A stretch of 13,659 bases of DNA from Candidatus Omnitrophota bacterium (GCA_029931885.1 JAOZRJ010000015.1:1-13659), one strand, 5' to 3'; counted from the first letter of the stretch, positions 6,129-13,659 are shown. A program made the numbers and translations. Notes: a model not told the origin generated them from the sequence alone.

Positions 6129-7352
6129 TTAAACAGAAAGACGAATAGTCGTCGTCGGATGATACAAAACAGGAAGACCCTTATCCTGCACACGCAGCCA
6201 CAATCCTTCAGGGTCCCATTCCTCTTTACGATCAGCATATTTTCCCCACCGACGATCAACACCATACGGGGCCTCCATAAACTCAGCAATTTTCTCATTG
6301 CCCTTGCTGCTGTTAAACAAGAAAAAATCATTTTCAGTAATGAATTTCTTCTGCATAACCACTGCATCAGTTATCGCTTTATAGCTGAATGCCGGCGCAG
6401 TCGCCAGAGTAACCGTACCTGCTTCAACATCATAATCAGTGATTCTGCAATCTTCCCACTTATTGTGCTTGGACATGTCGTAAAAACGCAAATCACCACC
6501 GACTTCAACATCTGTTGCATCGTCAACCTCGACCACCGTATCCACGCCACCGGTAACATTGGCAACCAAGCGCATATGCACTTCAAACATTTCGTCATAC
6601 AGATACAATGTGCCAACACCAAACAATGTGCCAAGAACTTCAGCCGGACGTGCAAACAGATCACCATTACCAAAAGAAGATTTCTGTAACAGAGCTTGAA
6701 GATTTGAATCCATGACAAGAACCTGTAATAGTTCTGATGTCATGATCGCGTACTCAGGAATCATGCCCGAATCTTTTTTCAACAATGTTTTCATGTCGAA
6801 AATATCCTGAATCGGATTCGCATTCGCACCACCATCCCATTTTTCGGCAGCACCAAGTGCAATTCTGTGAGAATCCGGAACACCGTATGAAACATGAAAT
6901 TTCGTACCACCCTTTTGCGCATATGCAAGGCTGCCGTTCAGCACCATATTCGCCATCATCCATTCCCGACGACGTTGAACACGATAATCAAGTTTCTGTA
7001 TACCCTTGGCAAGTTTACGTTCCGCAGTTTCATATGTATTAACCGTTCCCGGTTGACGCATGTTGTTTAAAAATTCCTCATCAAAGAACATTTTTTCTTT
7101 CCAGTACGCAGATTTCGCACTTGCTTCACCGATACCATCATGCCCAATAACCGGCGCAATGGAACCTGGTGCTACAAACGGTGTCATACCTGCGGAACCA
7201 TACTCGATCTCCCAACGGATTTCATCCGACGGATACTGCACTGCCGGAAACATATTGGAAAAAAACATTGTTGGGGCTGCATCAACATGAGCGACCAACT
7301 TATTTAATGACTCCAATTTTAATGCTGGAATCCCCTCTACACCTTTAGCCAT
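6129..7352 (-). CDS. Major capsid protein, lambda gpE-type
   Basis: This is the shell-forming protein with an HK97 fold. The 407 residues show the gpE-family pattern: an N-terminal strand segment with WEIEYGSAG (47-55), the conserved helix with ERKLAKGIQKLDYRVQRRREW (111-131, written here only as a landmark around RRREW), MVLNGSLAY (136-144), then MTSELLQVLV in the A-domain region (204-213), and a C-terminal part with EAPYGVDRRWGKY (360-372). Residues about 258-335 form an extra acidic beta-rich segment with VDDATDVEVGGDL (276-288) and GTVTLATAP (312-320), not expected in a minimal gpE protein and probably a surface insertion. A GGAG site precedes the ATG and a perfect hairpin follows the stop. 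Position after scaffold and decoration genes agrees fully. Confidence 0.9.
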   Translation of the reverse strand: MAKGVEGIPALKLESLNKLVAHVDAAPTMFFSNMFPAVQYPSDEIRWEIEYGSAGMTPFVAPGSIAPVIGHDGIGEASAKSAYWKEKMFFDEEFLNNMRQPGTVNTYETAERKLAKGIQKLDYRVQRRREWMMANMVLNGSLAYAQKGGTKFHVSYGVPDSHRIALGAAEKWDGGANANPIQDIFDMKTLLKKDSGMIPEYAIMTSELLQVLVMDSNLQALLQKSSFGNGDLFARPAEVLGTLFGVGTLYLYDEMFEVHMRLVANVTGGVDTVVEVDDATDVEVGGDLRFYDMSKHNKWEDCRITDYDVEAGTVTLATAPAFSYKAITDAVVMQKKFITENDFFLFNSSKGNEKIAEFMEAPYGVDRRWGKYADRKEEWDPEGLWLRVQDKGLPVLYHPTTTIRLSV

Positions 7353-7387
7353 ATCTATATCTCCTATTACTTAAAAAAGTTATTTAA

Positions 7388-8098
7388 TCACTTCAAGATC
7401 GTTAATCGACCATCAGAAATAGCACCTAATGCCAATTTTGCCGCAGCGTCAAATCCAATAAGACTGTGCGTATACAGAATTGCATTGGAAATAACAAGCG
7501 ACGTATTTGCACCAAGTGCATTGGGACCAACGCCAGTATCAATATCTTTATCAAGAATATACACGGCTTTTGAAAACGGGGCAGCGGCATCATCAGTACG
7601 CACATAAATACATGCGTAGTTTGCAGCAGAAAAATCACCACCTGCATCAGCAAGGTTTGCTGTTGCTGTGATTTTTACACGGGTGTTACTTGCTTCAAGT
7701 GTAACCGCTGTAATTTCACCCAAATCCTGAGAAGCAGCAGCATTACACCCAATTATAAGGTTATCACCGAGGGTAAATTTGTAAGCATCTTCAACCGTCG
7801 TAAACACTTCATTTGAACCATTTGAACCATTTGCGATCAAATAAGCTTTTGCATTTGAATCATTTTGCGTCATATCGGTTTCAGCATATGGCACCAACAA
7901 CCCAAAATCTGCTGCACCAACGACAGCATCATTAACTGCCAGTATAGTACCGAGTTTCAATGCCCCATAACCGGCTTTAACCGTCTTATCAATGATCAAT
8001 GCAATATCTCGTACAGAGTGAAACAGAGGTCTTTGACCTAAAGTCTTAGGTCCTCTGTTTGACTGTGGTACAGAACCATAATGTACAGATTTCAACAT
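7388..8098 (-). CDS. Putative head decoration protein (lambda gpD-like position)
   Basis: The gene lies between protease-scaffold and capsid, where lambda-like phages encode the decoration protein that stabilises the expanded shell. The 236-residue product is rich in Ala, Gly, Asn and Thr, has no transmembrane segment, and its early part (KAGYGALKLGTILAVND, 41-57) resembles the Gly-containing opening strands of decoration proteins. It is about twice the length of lambda gpD (about 110 residues), and a beta-rich block at about 98-168 looks inserted. That block begins after an NGSNGSN linker encoded by a 9-bp tandem repeat, and it resembles a segment of the neighbouring capsid protein. An AAGGAGG site precedes the ATG. 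Assignment rests mainly on position and composition; a head fibre or other minor capsid protein is possible. Confidence 0.6.
   Translation of the reverse strand: MLKSVHYGSVPQSNRGPKTLGQRPLFHSVRDIALIIDKTVKAGYGALKLGTILAVNDAVVGAADFGLLVPYAETDMTQNDSNAKAYLIANGSNGSNEVFTTVEDAYKFTLGDNLIIGCNAAASQDLGEITAVTLEASNTRVKITATANLADAGGDFSAANYACIYVRTDDAAAPFSKAVYILDKDIDTGVGPNALGANTSLVISNAILYTHSLIGFDAAAKLALGAISDGRLTILK
7810..7833. repeat. 9-bp tandem repeat encoding a Gly/Ser/Asn linker
   Basis: The unit catttgaac occurs at 7810-7818 and 7819-7827, with a partial third copy to 7833. On the minus strand it encodes the NGSNGSN linker (about residues 90-96) just before the beta-rich block of the decoration-like protein. 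It is in frame and probably variable in length between relatives. Confidence 0.8.
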
Positions 8099-8119
8099 TT
8101 GGAAATCCTCCTTATATTT

Positions 8120-8680
8120 TTACCCTTCGATTATTTTAATACCGAGAGATTTGGCCATGCGGGCGGCCGCATCAGTAGTTTCGGCTGCTGAAGCTGTTTC
8201 TGGAACAGTCTGTGTACCAATACCCAATACCCCACTGCCCGACTCTGCCAGCGTCACTGCCCAATCCTTGATTTCATCATCAATCGCCTTCTGAAAACCC
8301 TCCTGATCAAGTGCCCCTTTTTCTGAAATAAAGGCATTATGATCAAGTTGTTTACGCACTTTTGAGTGTACCCGTGTAGGCAAATCAGAAACAGCCAAAG
8401 ACACCGTGACCATATCCTTTGCAGCACTTGCAAGGGCGGCCTCATCCCGAAGAGTATCTTTTTTTTCAAGGGCATTTACACGATCAGTCATTACCGTATT
8501 ACCATCATCAGCCGCTTTGAGTTTTTCAGTCAATGCTGTATTTTCCAGTTTTACTTTATCCAGATCAGCTTGTACAATTATAGCTGCCGCCGATGCTGCA
8601 TCCACTGCTGATGCGGCAGCATCATCACAAATTTGCTTATACAAATCCGGATGCTTTGCCATTAATTCTTTTAAATCCAT
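8120..8680 (-). CDS. Predicted free scaffold protein from an internal start (Nu3-like)
   Basis: This is the in-frame 3' part of the protease gene read from Met308, giving 186 residues. The ATG at 8680 is preceded five bases upstream by GGGGAGG (8692-8686), among the strongest ribosome-binding sites in the window, although it lies inside an open reading frame. The start falls where the sequence changes from protease-like to Ala/Asp/Lys-rich helical scaffold. In phage lambda, Nu3 is made in this way from within gene C, so that many scaffold copies are produced per protease copy. The arrangement is read from the sequence; production of the short form is inferred by analogy. Confidence 0.65.
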   Translation of the reverse strand: MDLKELMAKHPDLYKQICDDAAASAVDAASAAAIIVQADLDKVKLENTALTEKLKAADDGNTVMTDRVNALEKKDTLRDEAALASAAKDMVTVSLAVSDLPTRVHSKVRKQLDHNAFISEKGALDQEGFQKAIDDEIKDWAVTLAESGSGVLGIGTQTVPETASAAETTDAAARMAKSLGIKIIEG

Positions 8681-9601
8681 ACTTTCCTCCCCTAAAACTT
8701 TATCGTTAAGTGTATCTTGTTGAATACCTGATGCCGTATCTGGTGCTAAGACTGTATTAACAAGAGGTGCACGGTCTAAAGCATTTTCATTTTCACTTAC
8801 CTGTTTTTCAAGATAACTTGCAAAAAATCCTATACTATCAACCATTCCTGCTTTAACAGCATCTTTACCAACAAGACACCCACCTTTTCCAAATTTCGAC
8901 GTTACATCTTCAACTGAAACTCCTCGATTTGTAGCAACATCAGCAATAAAAACATCTGCTAACGCATCAAGTTCTTTTATCACCACTTTTTTTCCTGCGT
9001 CTTTGGTGATATCCGGACGCTTGTCTGGGCTTGCAGTATTAACGATTTCAATTGTATCATCACAATCAGGATTCCAAAATGATGCGACAACACCAATACT
9101 ACCAACCCTTGCGGTTGCTTCAATGCATAGGTCATTACATCCCGACATGAGCCAATATGCCGCGGACGCCCCTAAACCACTGACGTAACCATTTATTGTT
9201 TTTTGAGAATTTATATCTTTAATAAATACTGATGTTTCATGTGCACCAGCAACTGTACCACCCGGACTATCAATATCCAGTAATAACGATTTAGCTTTAT
9301 CATCATCAGCAAGTGACTTAATTGCTTCACGTATTCGTGAATACACAGTACCAATACCGATAAATTCAGTCAAAAAATTCGGTTTATTAAATATCGGACC
9401 TAAGATTGGTACTATACCGACACCATCACGAATTGTGTATGCAGGACTATCGTCATCATCACGCGAAAAGAAAAAACTTTTGGGATCAACATCAGCTTGT
9501 TTTGTTTGTGACTGAATAAATGAAATAAATCGCATAAACCATTCCTCGTCTACACCCCATGCCTGTGCAAACAATTCAACATAAAACTCCGCTAAATTCA
9601 T
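8120..9601 (-). CDS. Head maturation protease (S49/SppA-ClpP fold) with C-terminal scaffold domain
   Basis: The 493-residue protein matches the lambda gpC plan: a protease cleaves scaffold and head proteins inside the procapsid, and its C-terminal part acts as scaffold. Residues about 60-260 carry the S49 fold: DIDSPGGTVAGA (109-120), the nucleophile motif GLGASAAYW (142-150, Ser146), RVGSIGV (165-171), and a likely general-base Lys194 in ASPDKRPDI, assigned by position. From about 308 the composition changes to Ala/Asp/Lys-rich, helical and probably coiled-coil (about 330-400), typical of scaffold. The ATG at 9601 has an AAGGGGA ribosome-binding site. An internal in-frame ATG (8680) with a strong site suggests separate scaffold synthesis. 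A decoration-like gene and the capsid gene follow, as in the lambda C-Nu3-D-E order. Confidence 0.88.
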   Translation of the reverse strand: MNLAEFYVELFAQAWGVDEEWFMRFISFIQSQTKQADVDPKSFFFSRDDDDSPAYTIRDGVGIVPILGPIFNKPNFLTEFIGIGTVYSRIREAIKSLADDDKAKSLLLDIDSPGGTVAGAHETSVFIKDINSQKTINGYVSGLGASAAYWLMSGCNDLCIEATARVGSIGVVASFWNPDCDDTIEIVNTASPDKRPDITKDAGKKVVIKELDALADVFIADVATNRGVSVEDVTSKFGKGGCLVGKDAVKAGMVDSIGFFASYLEKQVSENENALDRAPLVNTVLAPDTASGIQQDTLNDKVLGEESMDLKELMAKHPDLYKQICDDAAASAVDAASAAAIIVQADLDKVKLENTALTEKLKAADDGNTVMTDRVNALEKKDTLRDEAALASAAKDMVTVSLAVSDLPTRVHSKVRKQLDHNAFISEKGALDQEGFQKAIDDEIKDWAVTLAESGSGVLGIGTQTVPETASAAETTDAAARMAKSLGIKIIEG

Positions 9602-9637
9602 GATAATCCCCTTAATGCTTTAATGATAAATATAGTT

Positions 9638-9666
9638 AAAATAAAATATCTCATCCTATCTGTCAA
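9638..9666 (-). promoter_or_regulatory. Candidate sigma-70-type promoter before the protease gene
   Basis: On the minus strand a perfect -35 hexamer TTGACA (9666-9661) is followed by a 17-bp spacer and TATTTT (9643-9638), a 4-of-6 match to the -10 consensus. It lies in the only sizeable gap of the packaging and head region. Transcription would start near 9631, about 30 nt before the protease ATG. In AT-rich DNA a weak -10 is easy to find by chance; the exact TTGACA and ideal spacing are the main support. Confidence 0.45.
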
Positions 9667-9693
9667 CTAAAAATCCGCACTTATTTAAAACAC

Positions 9694-11361
9694 TTATTTT
9701 TTTACTGGTTTTTTTAATCGGGAAGATTTCTTTTCTGCTGGTTTTGCTGGTTTTGCTTTATCATTTGCTGGTTTTGCTTTATCAGGAGATACTTCTTGAG
9801 CATCCTCAGCCCCCGCCTCTACTATTGCAGCATTCGGTAACTCAGGATATTCTTCTTCTTCAGTCGCATGCGCTAAACGGTGTGACCGATAAGCGTTAAA
9901 TCCCAATTTTTTCGCTACGGTTTTTCTATCGATACCTAAAAATTCAACAACATTTGGATGTTTCGATCCAAGAAGAGCCTGCGCTCTTTGCGCCATATCG
10001 GATACTTCCGAAATAGGAAATTCAAATTCAAGGAGTTTAAATGCGAGCTTTTCTACTTTTTTAAATTTAGGTTTTCCTTCTTCAAAAGCAACAGCTTCTT
10101 TTACCTTATATTTCAATTTAAAAGCAGTTACAGAACTCTTTAAAAAAAAGATATGACGCCAAAAATTATACCGTAAAAAGCGTTCAAAATTACAAACCAT
10201 ATTCCCTATTCTGTCAGACTGTGGCGCTCTTGATGCTTTTACACCAGAGAACGTATCACCTTTTGTTTGACCAGTAACCATATCTTCAGGTTTATTCAAC
10301 CCTGAAGTAATCATATGCATAATATCAGTATCTTGCTCTGATATATTAGGTAAAGAAGGATTTCTACATTCTAAAGTGACTCCTGGAGGCAAAATAATAC
10401 TACTTCCAGGAACTTTCTTTGCAGTAATACCACATTTCTTTTTATCCTCATCAGTCATCTTTAACCAATTACGAAATGCCCGTGCATCAGTCATTCCAAA
10501 TACCCACAAATATGCACCAGCCGATTTTTTATGATCAATTTCCCATTTCTTTAAATTTTCATAATGATTAATCCACTCAAGAGTCGTCCGAATATGCGAA
10601 ACATTACGTGCTTGAAATAACGCCCGATCCCACTGAATAATGAATCGCTTAAATCCACCAAGTTTTTTATATTTATTTCCAGACGCTTTAGAATCTTTTA
10701 ATAAATCAGTAAATCCTTTATCCTTCTTAAAATCCTCAGCAAGTTTTGGAAGATGCGCAAGGTAGATACTTGGAATAATCATTGTAGACCCTACACCAAG
10801 CTTACCTTTCTTTTTAAATTTATAATAAAGAGGCATTGTCTGCTTTACGGGATGAAAATAAATACCTGATTGATCATCACCATCAACAAGTGTACTTGGA
10901 TCAATAAAATCAATTTCAATAAAACCATCTGTATGTACCGTTAACGCCAAAAACAATTCACCCTCAATTTCAGTACGACCTACAAATTTTGGGTATTTCA
11001 TAGGTAATTCATTTCGGATATCATCTTCAATCTCTGTAATGGCATCCTGCACAGCTTGTACATCACAAGACACACCAAAACCATATCCAGTTAAAGCACC
11101 TTGGACATCAACCACATGCGAATTAATATGCGGGTTTCGATTATATTTTCGCCAACACTCTTTATGAACTTCAGGGAGAGATTCAAGTTTATCCCAATCT
11201 CTTGTAGCAAAGCCATCTTCATCCGTTATAGGTTCGCCATCAACATGAACACCGCCACTCCATCCTGGTGTCATTGCCTGTGCAATATCAAATAATTGAT
11301 CATCTGATAACGTATCGACAAATGTATTAAATTCGCTTTGCTGCATTCCTTGAAAATCCAT
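9694..11361 (-). CDS. Portal protein
   Basis: The portal forms the ring at one capsid vertex through which DNA enters and leaves and on which connector proteins dock. Support comes from portal-like stretches: GELFLAL at 134-140 followed by IEIDFIDPSTL (148-158), the ILPPGVTLE segment (323-331), and the GLNKPEDMVTGQ region (354-365) followed by a Gly/Ser/Arg-rich stretch, together with a length of 555 residues and a position directly after terminase. The C-terminal 45 residues are Lys/Pro/Ala-rich and look disordered; they contain two DKAKPA units encoded by a perfect 21-bp tandem repeat. A good GGAG site (11367-11370) precedes the ATG and nearly touches the terminase stop, so the two genes share a transcript. 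The 92-bp gap downstream, before the protease gene, is the largest intergenic space in the window. Confidence 0.87.
   Translation of the reverse strand: MDFQGMQQSEFNTFVDTLSDDQLFDIAQAMTPGWSGGVHVDGEPITDEDGFATRDWDKLESLPEVHKECWRKYNRNPHINSHVVDVQGALTGYGFGVSCDVQAVQDAITEIEDDIRNELPMKYPKFVGRTEIEGELFLALTVHTDGFIEIDFIDPSTLVDGDDQSGIYFHPVKQTMPLYYKFKKKGKLGVGSTMIIPSIYLAHLPKLAEDFKKDKGFTDLLKDSKASGNKYKKLGGFKRFIIQWDRALFQARNVSHIRTTLEWINHYENLKKWEIDHKKSAGAYLWVFGMTDARAFRNWLKMTDEDKKKCGITAKKVPGSSIILPPGVTLECRNPSLPNISEQDTDIMHMITSGLNKPEDMVTGQTKGDTFSGVKASRAPQSDRIGNMVCNFERFLRYNFWRHIFFLKSSVTAFKLKYKVKEAVAFEEGKPKFKKVEKLAFKLLEFEFPISEVSDMAQRAQALLGSKHPNVVEFLGIDRKTVAKKLGFNAYRSHRLAHATEEEEYPELPNAAIVEAGAEDAQEVSPDKAKPANDKAKPAKPAEKKSSRLKKPVKK
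9743..9784. repeat. Perfect 21-bp tandem repeat inside the portal C-terminus
   Basis: Positions 9743-9763 and 9764-9784 are identical 21-bp units, with a partial further copy of the core at 9736-9748. Being 7 codons long, the duplication stays in frame and gives two DKAKPA units in the basic, Pro/Ala-rich portal tail. It is probably a slipped-strand expansion in a disordered tail. Confidence 0.9.
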
Positions 11362-11370
11362 AATATCTCC

Positions 11371-13227
11371 TTAATAATCTCCGACTAATTCTTTATTTTT
11401 AAAAAACATGCCCATATTAAGTGCCCCTGTACGACTTCTAAAATCATCAACACCTAATTTTCTACCACCATAAATACCCCAACCAAGACTAAATACAGAG
11501 TCATCTTGAACTCCAAATTTATTTATTTTTTCAGGTGAACCGTAAAATTTTGTAAAATGATCATGATCGAATAGTTCTAGTTCCTCTTGCAAGATATCCT
11601 CAGAATTAACACCACGTATACCAACGTCAGTACTTTTGAGCCTACCAGTCTGAACTAAATGGTACAATTCCGAAAAACATTCTTTTTGTTTTTGATATGA
11701 TCCAGTTACTGGTTCAAACGTAATATTATTTACTTCACACCAATCCTCAATATCCCACATACCCCAACGTTCACCACATAAAGTTTCAACACCATCCCAT
11801 ATATCACATCCCCGTTCAACGACTTCTTTAATCGTATCAATATCATTACGCTCAATATGACACATAGAAATTATCCAATAAAAGAAACGTACTACTTGAG
11901 AATCCTTCACCATATAAGTATCTGGATTTGACCGAGAACCAGGCAACCCTTTCGCAATAAATGAAACGATACTTTTAGCACCAACAAATAAATTCTGTTT
12001 CATTGGATCAGCCCGATCAATCCCAACTTGAATAGCAAAATTAGTATCATATAAATCACCAAGTCGGTTTAATTCATCTAAAGTACAAAATTGACTGTGA
12101 TTGTATTCAGATGATAGATTATATATCGTTTTTAAGGGGGTACAGCGATGAATCTTGAGACTCTTTTCAGTGCGATCATACTTCTGCAACATAAAAGCGT
12201 TATCAGCGTTCTTTTCGCGCTTATTTTGAAGATCAATAACAGCTTCACAAGCTGCTATAATTTCATCATGACGACCAAGCATATCATCAAATCCAATGTA
12301 CTGCATCGCCATAATAATTACTTTATCAAACATTTTATTTGCTGCTGATTCCCAAGTGTTTTTAAAATACATGTCAAATTCAGCAGGTGGAAATTTCGTC
12401 TTGTATGAATTCAATTGACTCTGCGTCATTTCAGGATTCCAAAAATCGGTATACTGTGCTTCTTGGGAACATCTATATGAAAAAAAAGTACTTGGATCTA
12501 ATCCTTTTATATAGTTATCAAACATTCGATATAAAACATGATCTTTTCGACTGACTGTACTATCAATTACACCTAATGCATTTGGTACATTACGAATACT
12601 ACCATCAAGCTGCGTAAAAAACTTTGGTTTCTTCATATCGAATATTTCTGAAAAAGTATATCCAGAAATATTAGAAACAATACCAGAAAAAGAAGAAATG
12701 GAACGAATAATAGATACAATATTACCATTTTTATCTTTTAATTTAATTTCTTTTTCTTGAACATTTCTTCTACCAACAATTCGTAATAATTTAGGAGAGT
12801 TTAAAATAATATCCCGCATAATATCAAAATGAACAAATTTAACTTGGTCTTTTGAATTAGCACCAAGCATAATTTGCTGTCTAGGAAAATTAAAAAACTT
12901 CCAAAGCTGTACCAAGCAGGCTAAAAGCGATTTTCCATCACCCCTCATCCAGCAAAAAATAATAAGCCTATGGAGAAATTTACCATTCTTCATTCGTAAT
13001 GCTTTTTTTAATATTTTTTGCTGCTCCATCCAAATATATTTACTGCTTCTGCCTGTATCTGGATTTTCTGCATCAGACAAATCCCCTAATCGTACCCATG
13101 CAGGCATCCCTTTTATATATACAGGAATAAACGCAAAAGTATTACACCACTTAATGCATCCTTCACCACCGGATTGATACGTAATAATCTGTTCAGGTAA
13201 ATTTAATTTTAGTCTTTTAGATTTCAT
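11371..13227 (-). CDS. terL: Phage terminase large subunit (packaging ATPase and nuclease)
   Basis: This is the motor that pumps phage DNA through the portal into the procapsid and cuts the concatemer. The 618-residue protein has the two expected domains. In the ATPase half, the Walker A-like loop is RGDGKS (95-100), the Walker B region is FSEIFDM (192-198, with Glu194 as likely catalytic base), and a coupling motif DSTVS lies at 222-226. In the RNase H-like nuclease half, GIDRAD (402-407) supplies the first acidic residue and a late DD pair (575-576) fits the terminal metal-binding site; the acidic residue between them is less clear. Its start overlaps the upstream gene by ATGA, and portal follows after a 9-bp gap, the usual phage order. 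The Walker B Asp seems replaced by Ser193. The family call is firm; the exact subfamily is not. Confidence 0.9.
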   Translation of the reverse strand: MKSKRLKLNLPEQIITYQSGGEGCIKWCNTFAFIPVYIKGMPAWVRLGDLSDAENPDTGRSSKYIWMEQQKILKKALRMKNGKFLHRLIIFCWMRGDGKSLLACLVQLWKFFNFPRQQIMLGANSKDQVKFVHFDIMRDIILNSPKLLRIVGRRNVQEKEIKLKDKNGNIVSIIRSISSFSGIVSNISGYTFSEIFDMKKPKFFTQLDGSIRNVPNALGVIDSTVSRKDHVLYRMFDNYIKGLDPSTFFSYRCSQEAQYTDFWNPEMTQSQLNSYKTKFPPAEFDMYFKNTWESAANKMFDKVIIMAMQYIGFDDMLGRHDEIIAACEAVIDLQNKREKNADNAFMLQKYDRTEKSLKIHRCTPLKTIYNLSSEYNHSQFCTLDELNRLGDLYDTNFAIQVGIDRADPMKQNLFVGAKSIVSFIAKGLPGSRSNPDTYMVKDSQVVRFFYWIISMCHIERNDIDTIKEVVERGCDIWDGVETLCGERWGMWDIEDWCEVNNITFEPVTGSYQKQKECFSELYHLVQTGRLKSTDVGIRGVNSEDILQEELELFDHDHFTKFYGSPEKINKFGVQDDSVFSLGWGIYGGRKLGVDDFRSRTGALNMGMFFKNKELVGDY

Positions 13228-13655
13228 AAATCTTCTTTTGCTGGTATTGTTGGAGATGGTGAAGTATCAGGAACATTCTTTAGCAAAGCTTCAATTCCTG
13301 CTGGAGTACAACGAGGATCAATATTTTTGTTTTTATTTCTTTTTTGGTAAAAGAAAGCTTTTATTAATTTATAAATTATCTCAACATGACCATCTTGAAA
13401 AAAAACCATAGCTGGTCCATTTAGTGGAAGATGTATTTTAACCACATTAAAATGCTCGGGAGTGTCTCCGCACTTAGGACAACGAACATGAGAAGTAATA
13501 TTATTTTTATGGTCTGTATCACCAGCAGATATAAAATCTGCGTCATTTCGTATAATATTATTTTCATTTTTTATCTGTTTTACCTGTTTTACCTGTTTAG
13601 AATATACAGAATTTGTAGTTTGGGTACCATTACACACATTACAAATTCTGTACAC
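13224..13655 (-). CDS. Small two-CxxC protein of unknown function, upstream of terminase
   Basis: I do not recognise a family. The 143-residue product has CxxC pairs at C5/C8 and C59/C62, which could bind one zinc as a split ribbon, with a polar Lys/Asn/Gln-rich linker between them. A hydrophobic, basic stretch follows (about 80-110), then a Pro/Ser/Thr-rich tail. The stop overlaps the terminase start by ATGA, so the two are probably translationally coupled. The position just before the large terminase is where a small terminase subunit often sits, but I see no helix-turn-helix and do not call it that. The start is uncertain: the first usable codon is GTG at 13655, the frame is still open to the window edge, and the only other Met is far inside, so the true start may lie outside. 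Confidence 0.6.
   Translation of the reverse strand: MYRICNVCNGTQTTNSVYSKQVKQVKQIKNENNIIRNDADFISAGDTDHKNNITSHVRCPKCGDTPEHFNVVKIHLPLNGPAMVFFQDGHVEIIYKLIKAFFYQKRNKNKNIDPRCTPAGIEALLKNVPDTSPSPTIPAKEDL
13575..13599. repeat. 9-bp tandem repeat in the two-CxxC gene
   Basis: The unit ctgttttac occurs at 13575-13583 and 13584-13592, with a partial third copy to 13599. On the minus strand it encodes the KQVKQVKQIK stretch in the linker between the two CxxC pairs. The repeat is in frame, consistent with slippage in a tolerant linker. Confidence 0.8.
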
Positions 13656-13659
13656 TTTA

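Noticed and set aside
6159..6689. A 176-codon open frame on the plus strand opposite the capsid gene
   Set aside because: It lies wholly antisense to a confidently assigned capsid gene, has no ribosome-binding site worth noting, and its Ile/Phe/His/Arg-rich composition is that of a shadow frame.
6371..6718. A 115-codon minus-strand frame nested in the capsid gene
   Set aside because: It is a shadow of the capsid frame: Cys/Leu/Trp-rich, without a ribosome-binding site, and lacking any familiar motif.
13224..13655. Small terminase subunit
   Set aside because: The position is suggestive, but there is no helix-turn-helix and the CxxC pairs are not typical of that family.
1..13659. Defence system, CRISPR array, tRNA or insertion sequence
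   Set aside because: No spaced direct repeats, cloverleaf-like sequence, transposase motif or terminal inverted repeats were seen; the window is filled by one continuous structural operon.

Overview
This window is the head-and-tail structural module of a tailed double-stranded DNA phage or prophage, read entirely from the minus strand, so gene order runs from the right end (13659) to the left end (1). The layout points to a lambda-like siphovirus: a large terminase and portal, an S49-type maturation protease with a C-terminal scaffold, a decoration-like protein, a lambda gpE-type major capsid protein, a connector cluster, a tail terminator, one tail tube protein with no sheath gene beside it, a G/GT-type pair of tail chaperones, and a tape measure that runs off the left edge. 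The DNA is visibly AT-rich and most genes have GGAG-type ribosome-binding sites, so the host is a bacterium with an AT-rich genome. I cannot name the host from this sequence, and no integrase, repressor or lysis gene is present to decide between temperate and virulent.

Right part (13655 to 9694): a small two-CxxC protein of unknown function, possibly cut by the window edge, overlaps the terminase large subunit by ATGA; the portal follows after a short gap. Middle (9601 to 6129): after a 92-bp gap with a promoter-like sequence come the protease-scaffold gene (with a strong internal start that would make free scaffold, as in lambda C/Nu3), a decoration-like protein and the major capsid protein. 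Connector region (6078 to 3418): seven tightly packed genes, often with TGATG, TAATG or ATGA stop-start overlaps, of which five fit small head protein, adaptor, head closure, neck (HK97 gp10-like) and tail terminator. Left part (3421 to 1): a Com-like zinc-ribbon protein, the major tail protein, the two chaperone frames joined by a predicted -1 frameshift, and the first 471 residues of the tape measure.

The genes work together in order: terminase packages DNA through the portal into a procapsid built by scaffold and capsid protein; the protease matures it; connector proteins close the head; and the tail is built separately on the tape measure with chaperone help, capped by the terminator and joined to the neck.

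No gap exceeds 300 bases. I found no tRNA, CRISPR, insertion sequence or defence system. The most interesting features are small ones inside this ordinary module: the frameshift site, the internal scaffold start, perfect hairpins just downstream of the two major structural genes, a similar beta-rich segment in both the capsid and the decoration-like protein, and the Com-like gene between tail terminator and tail tube.
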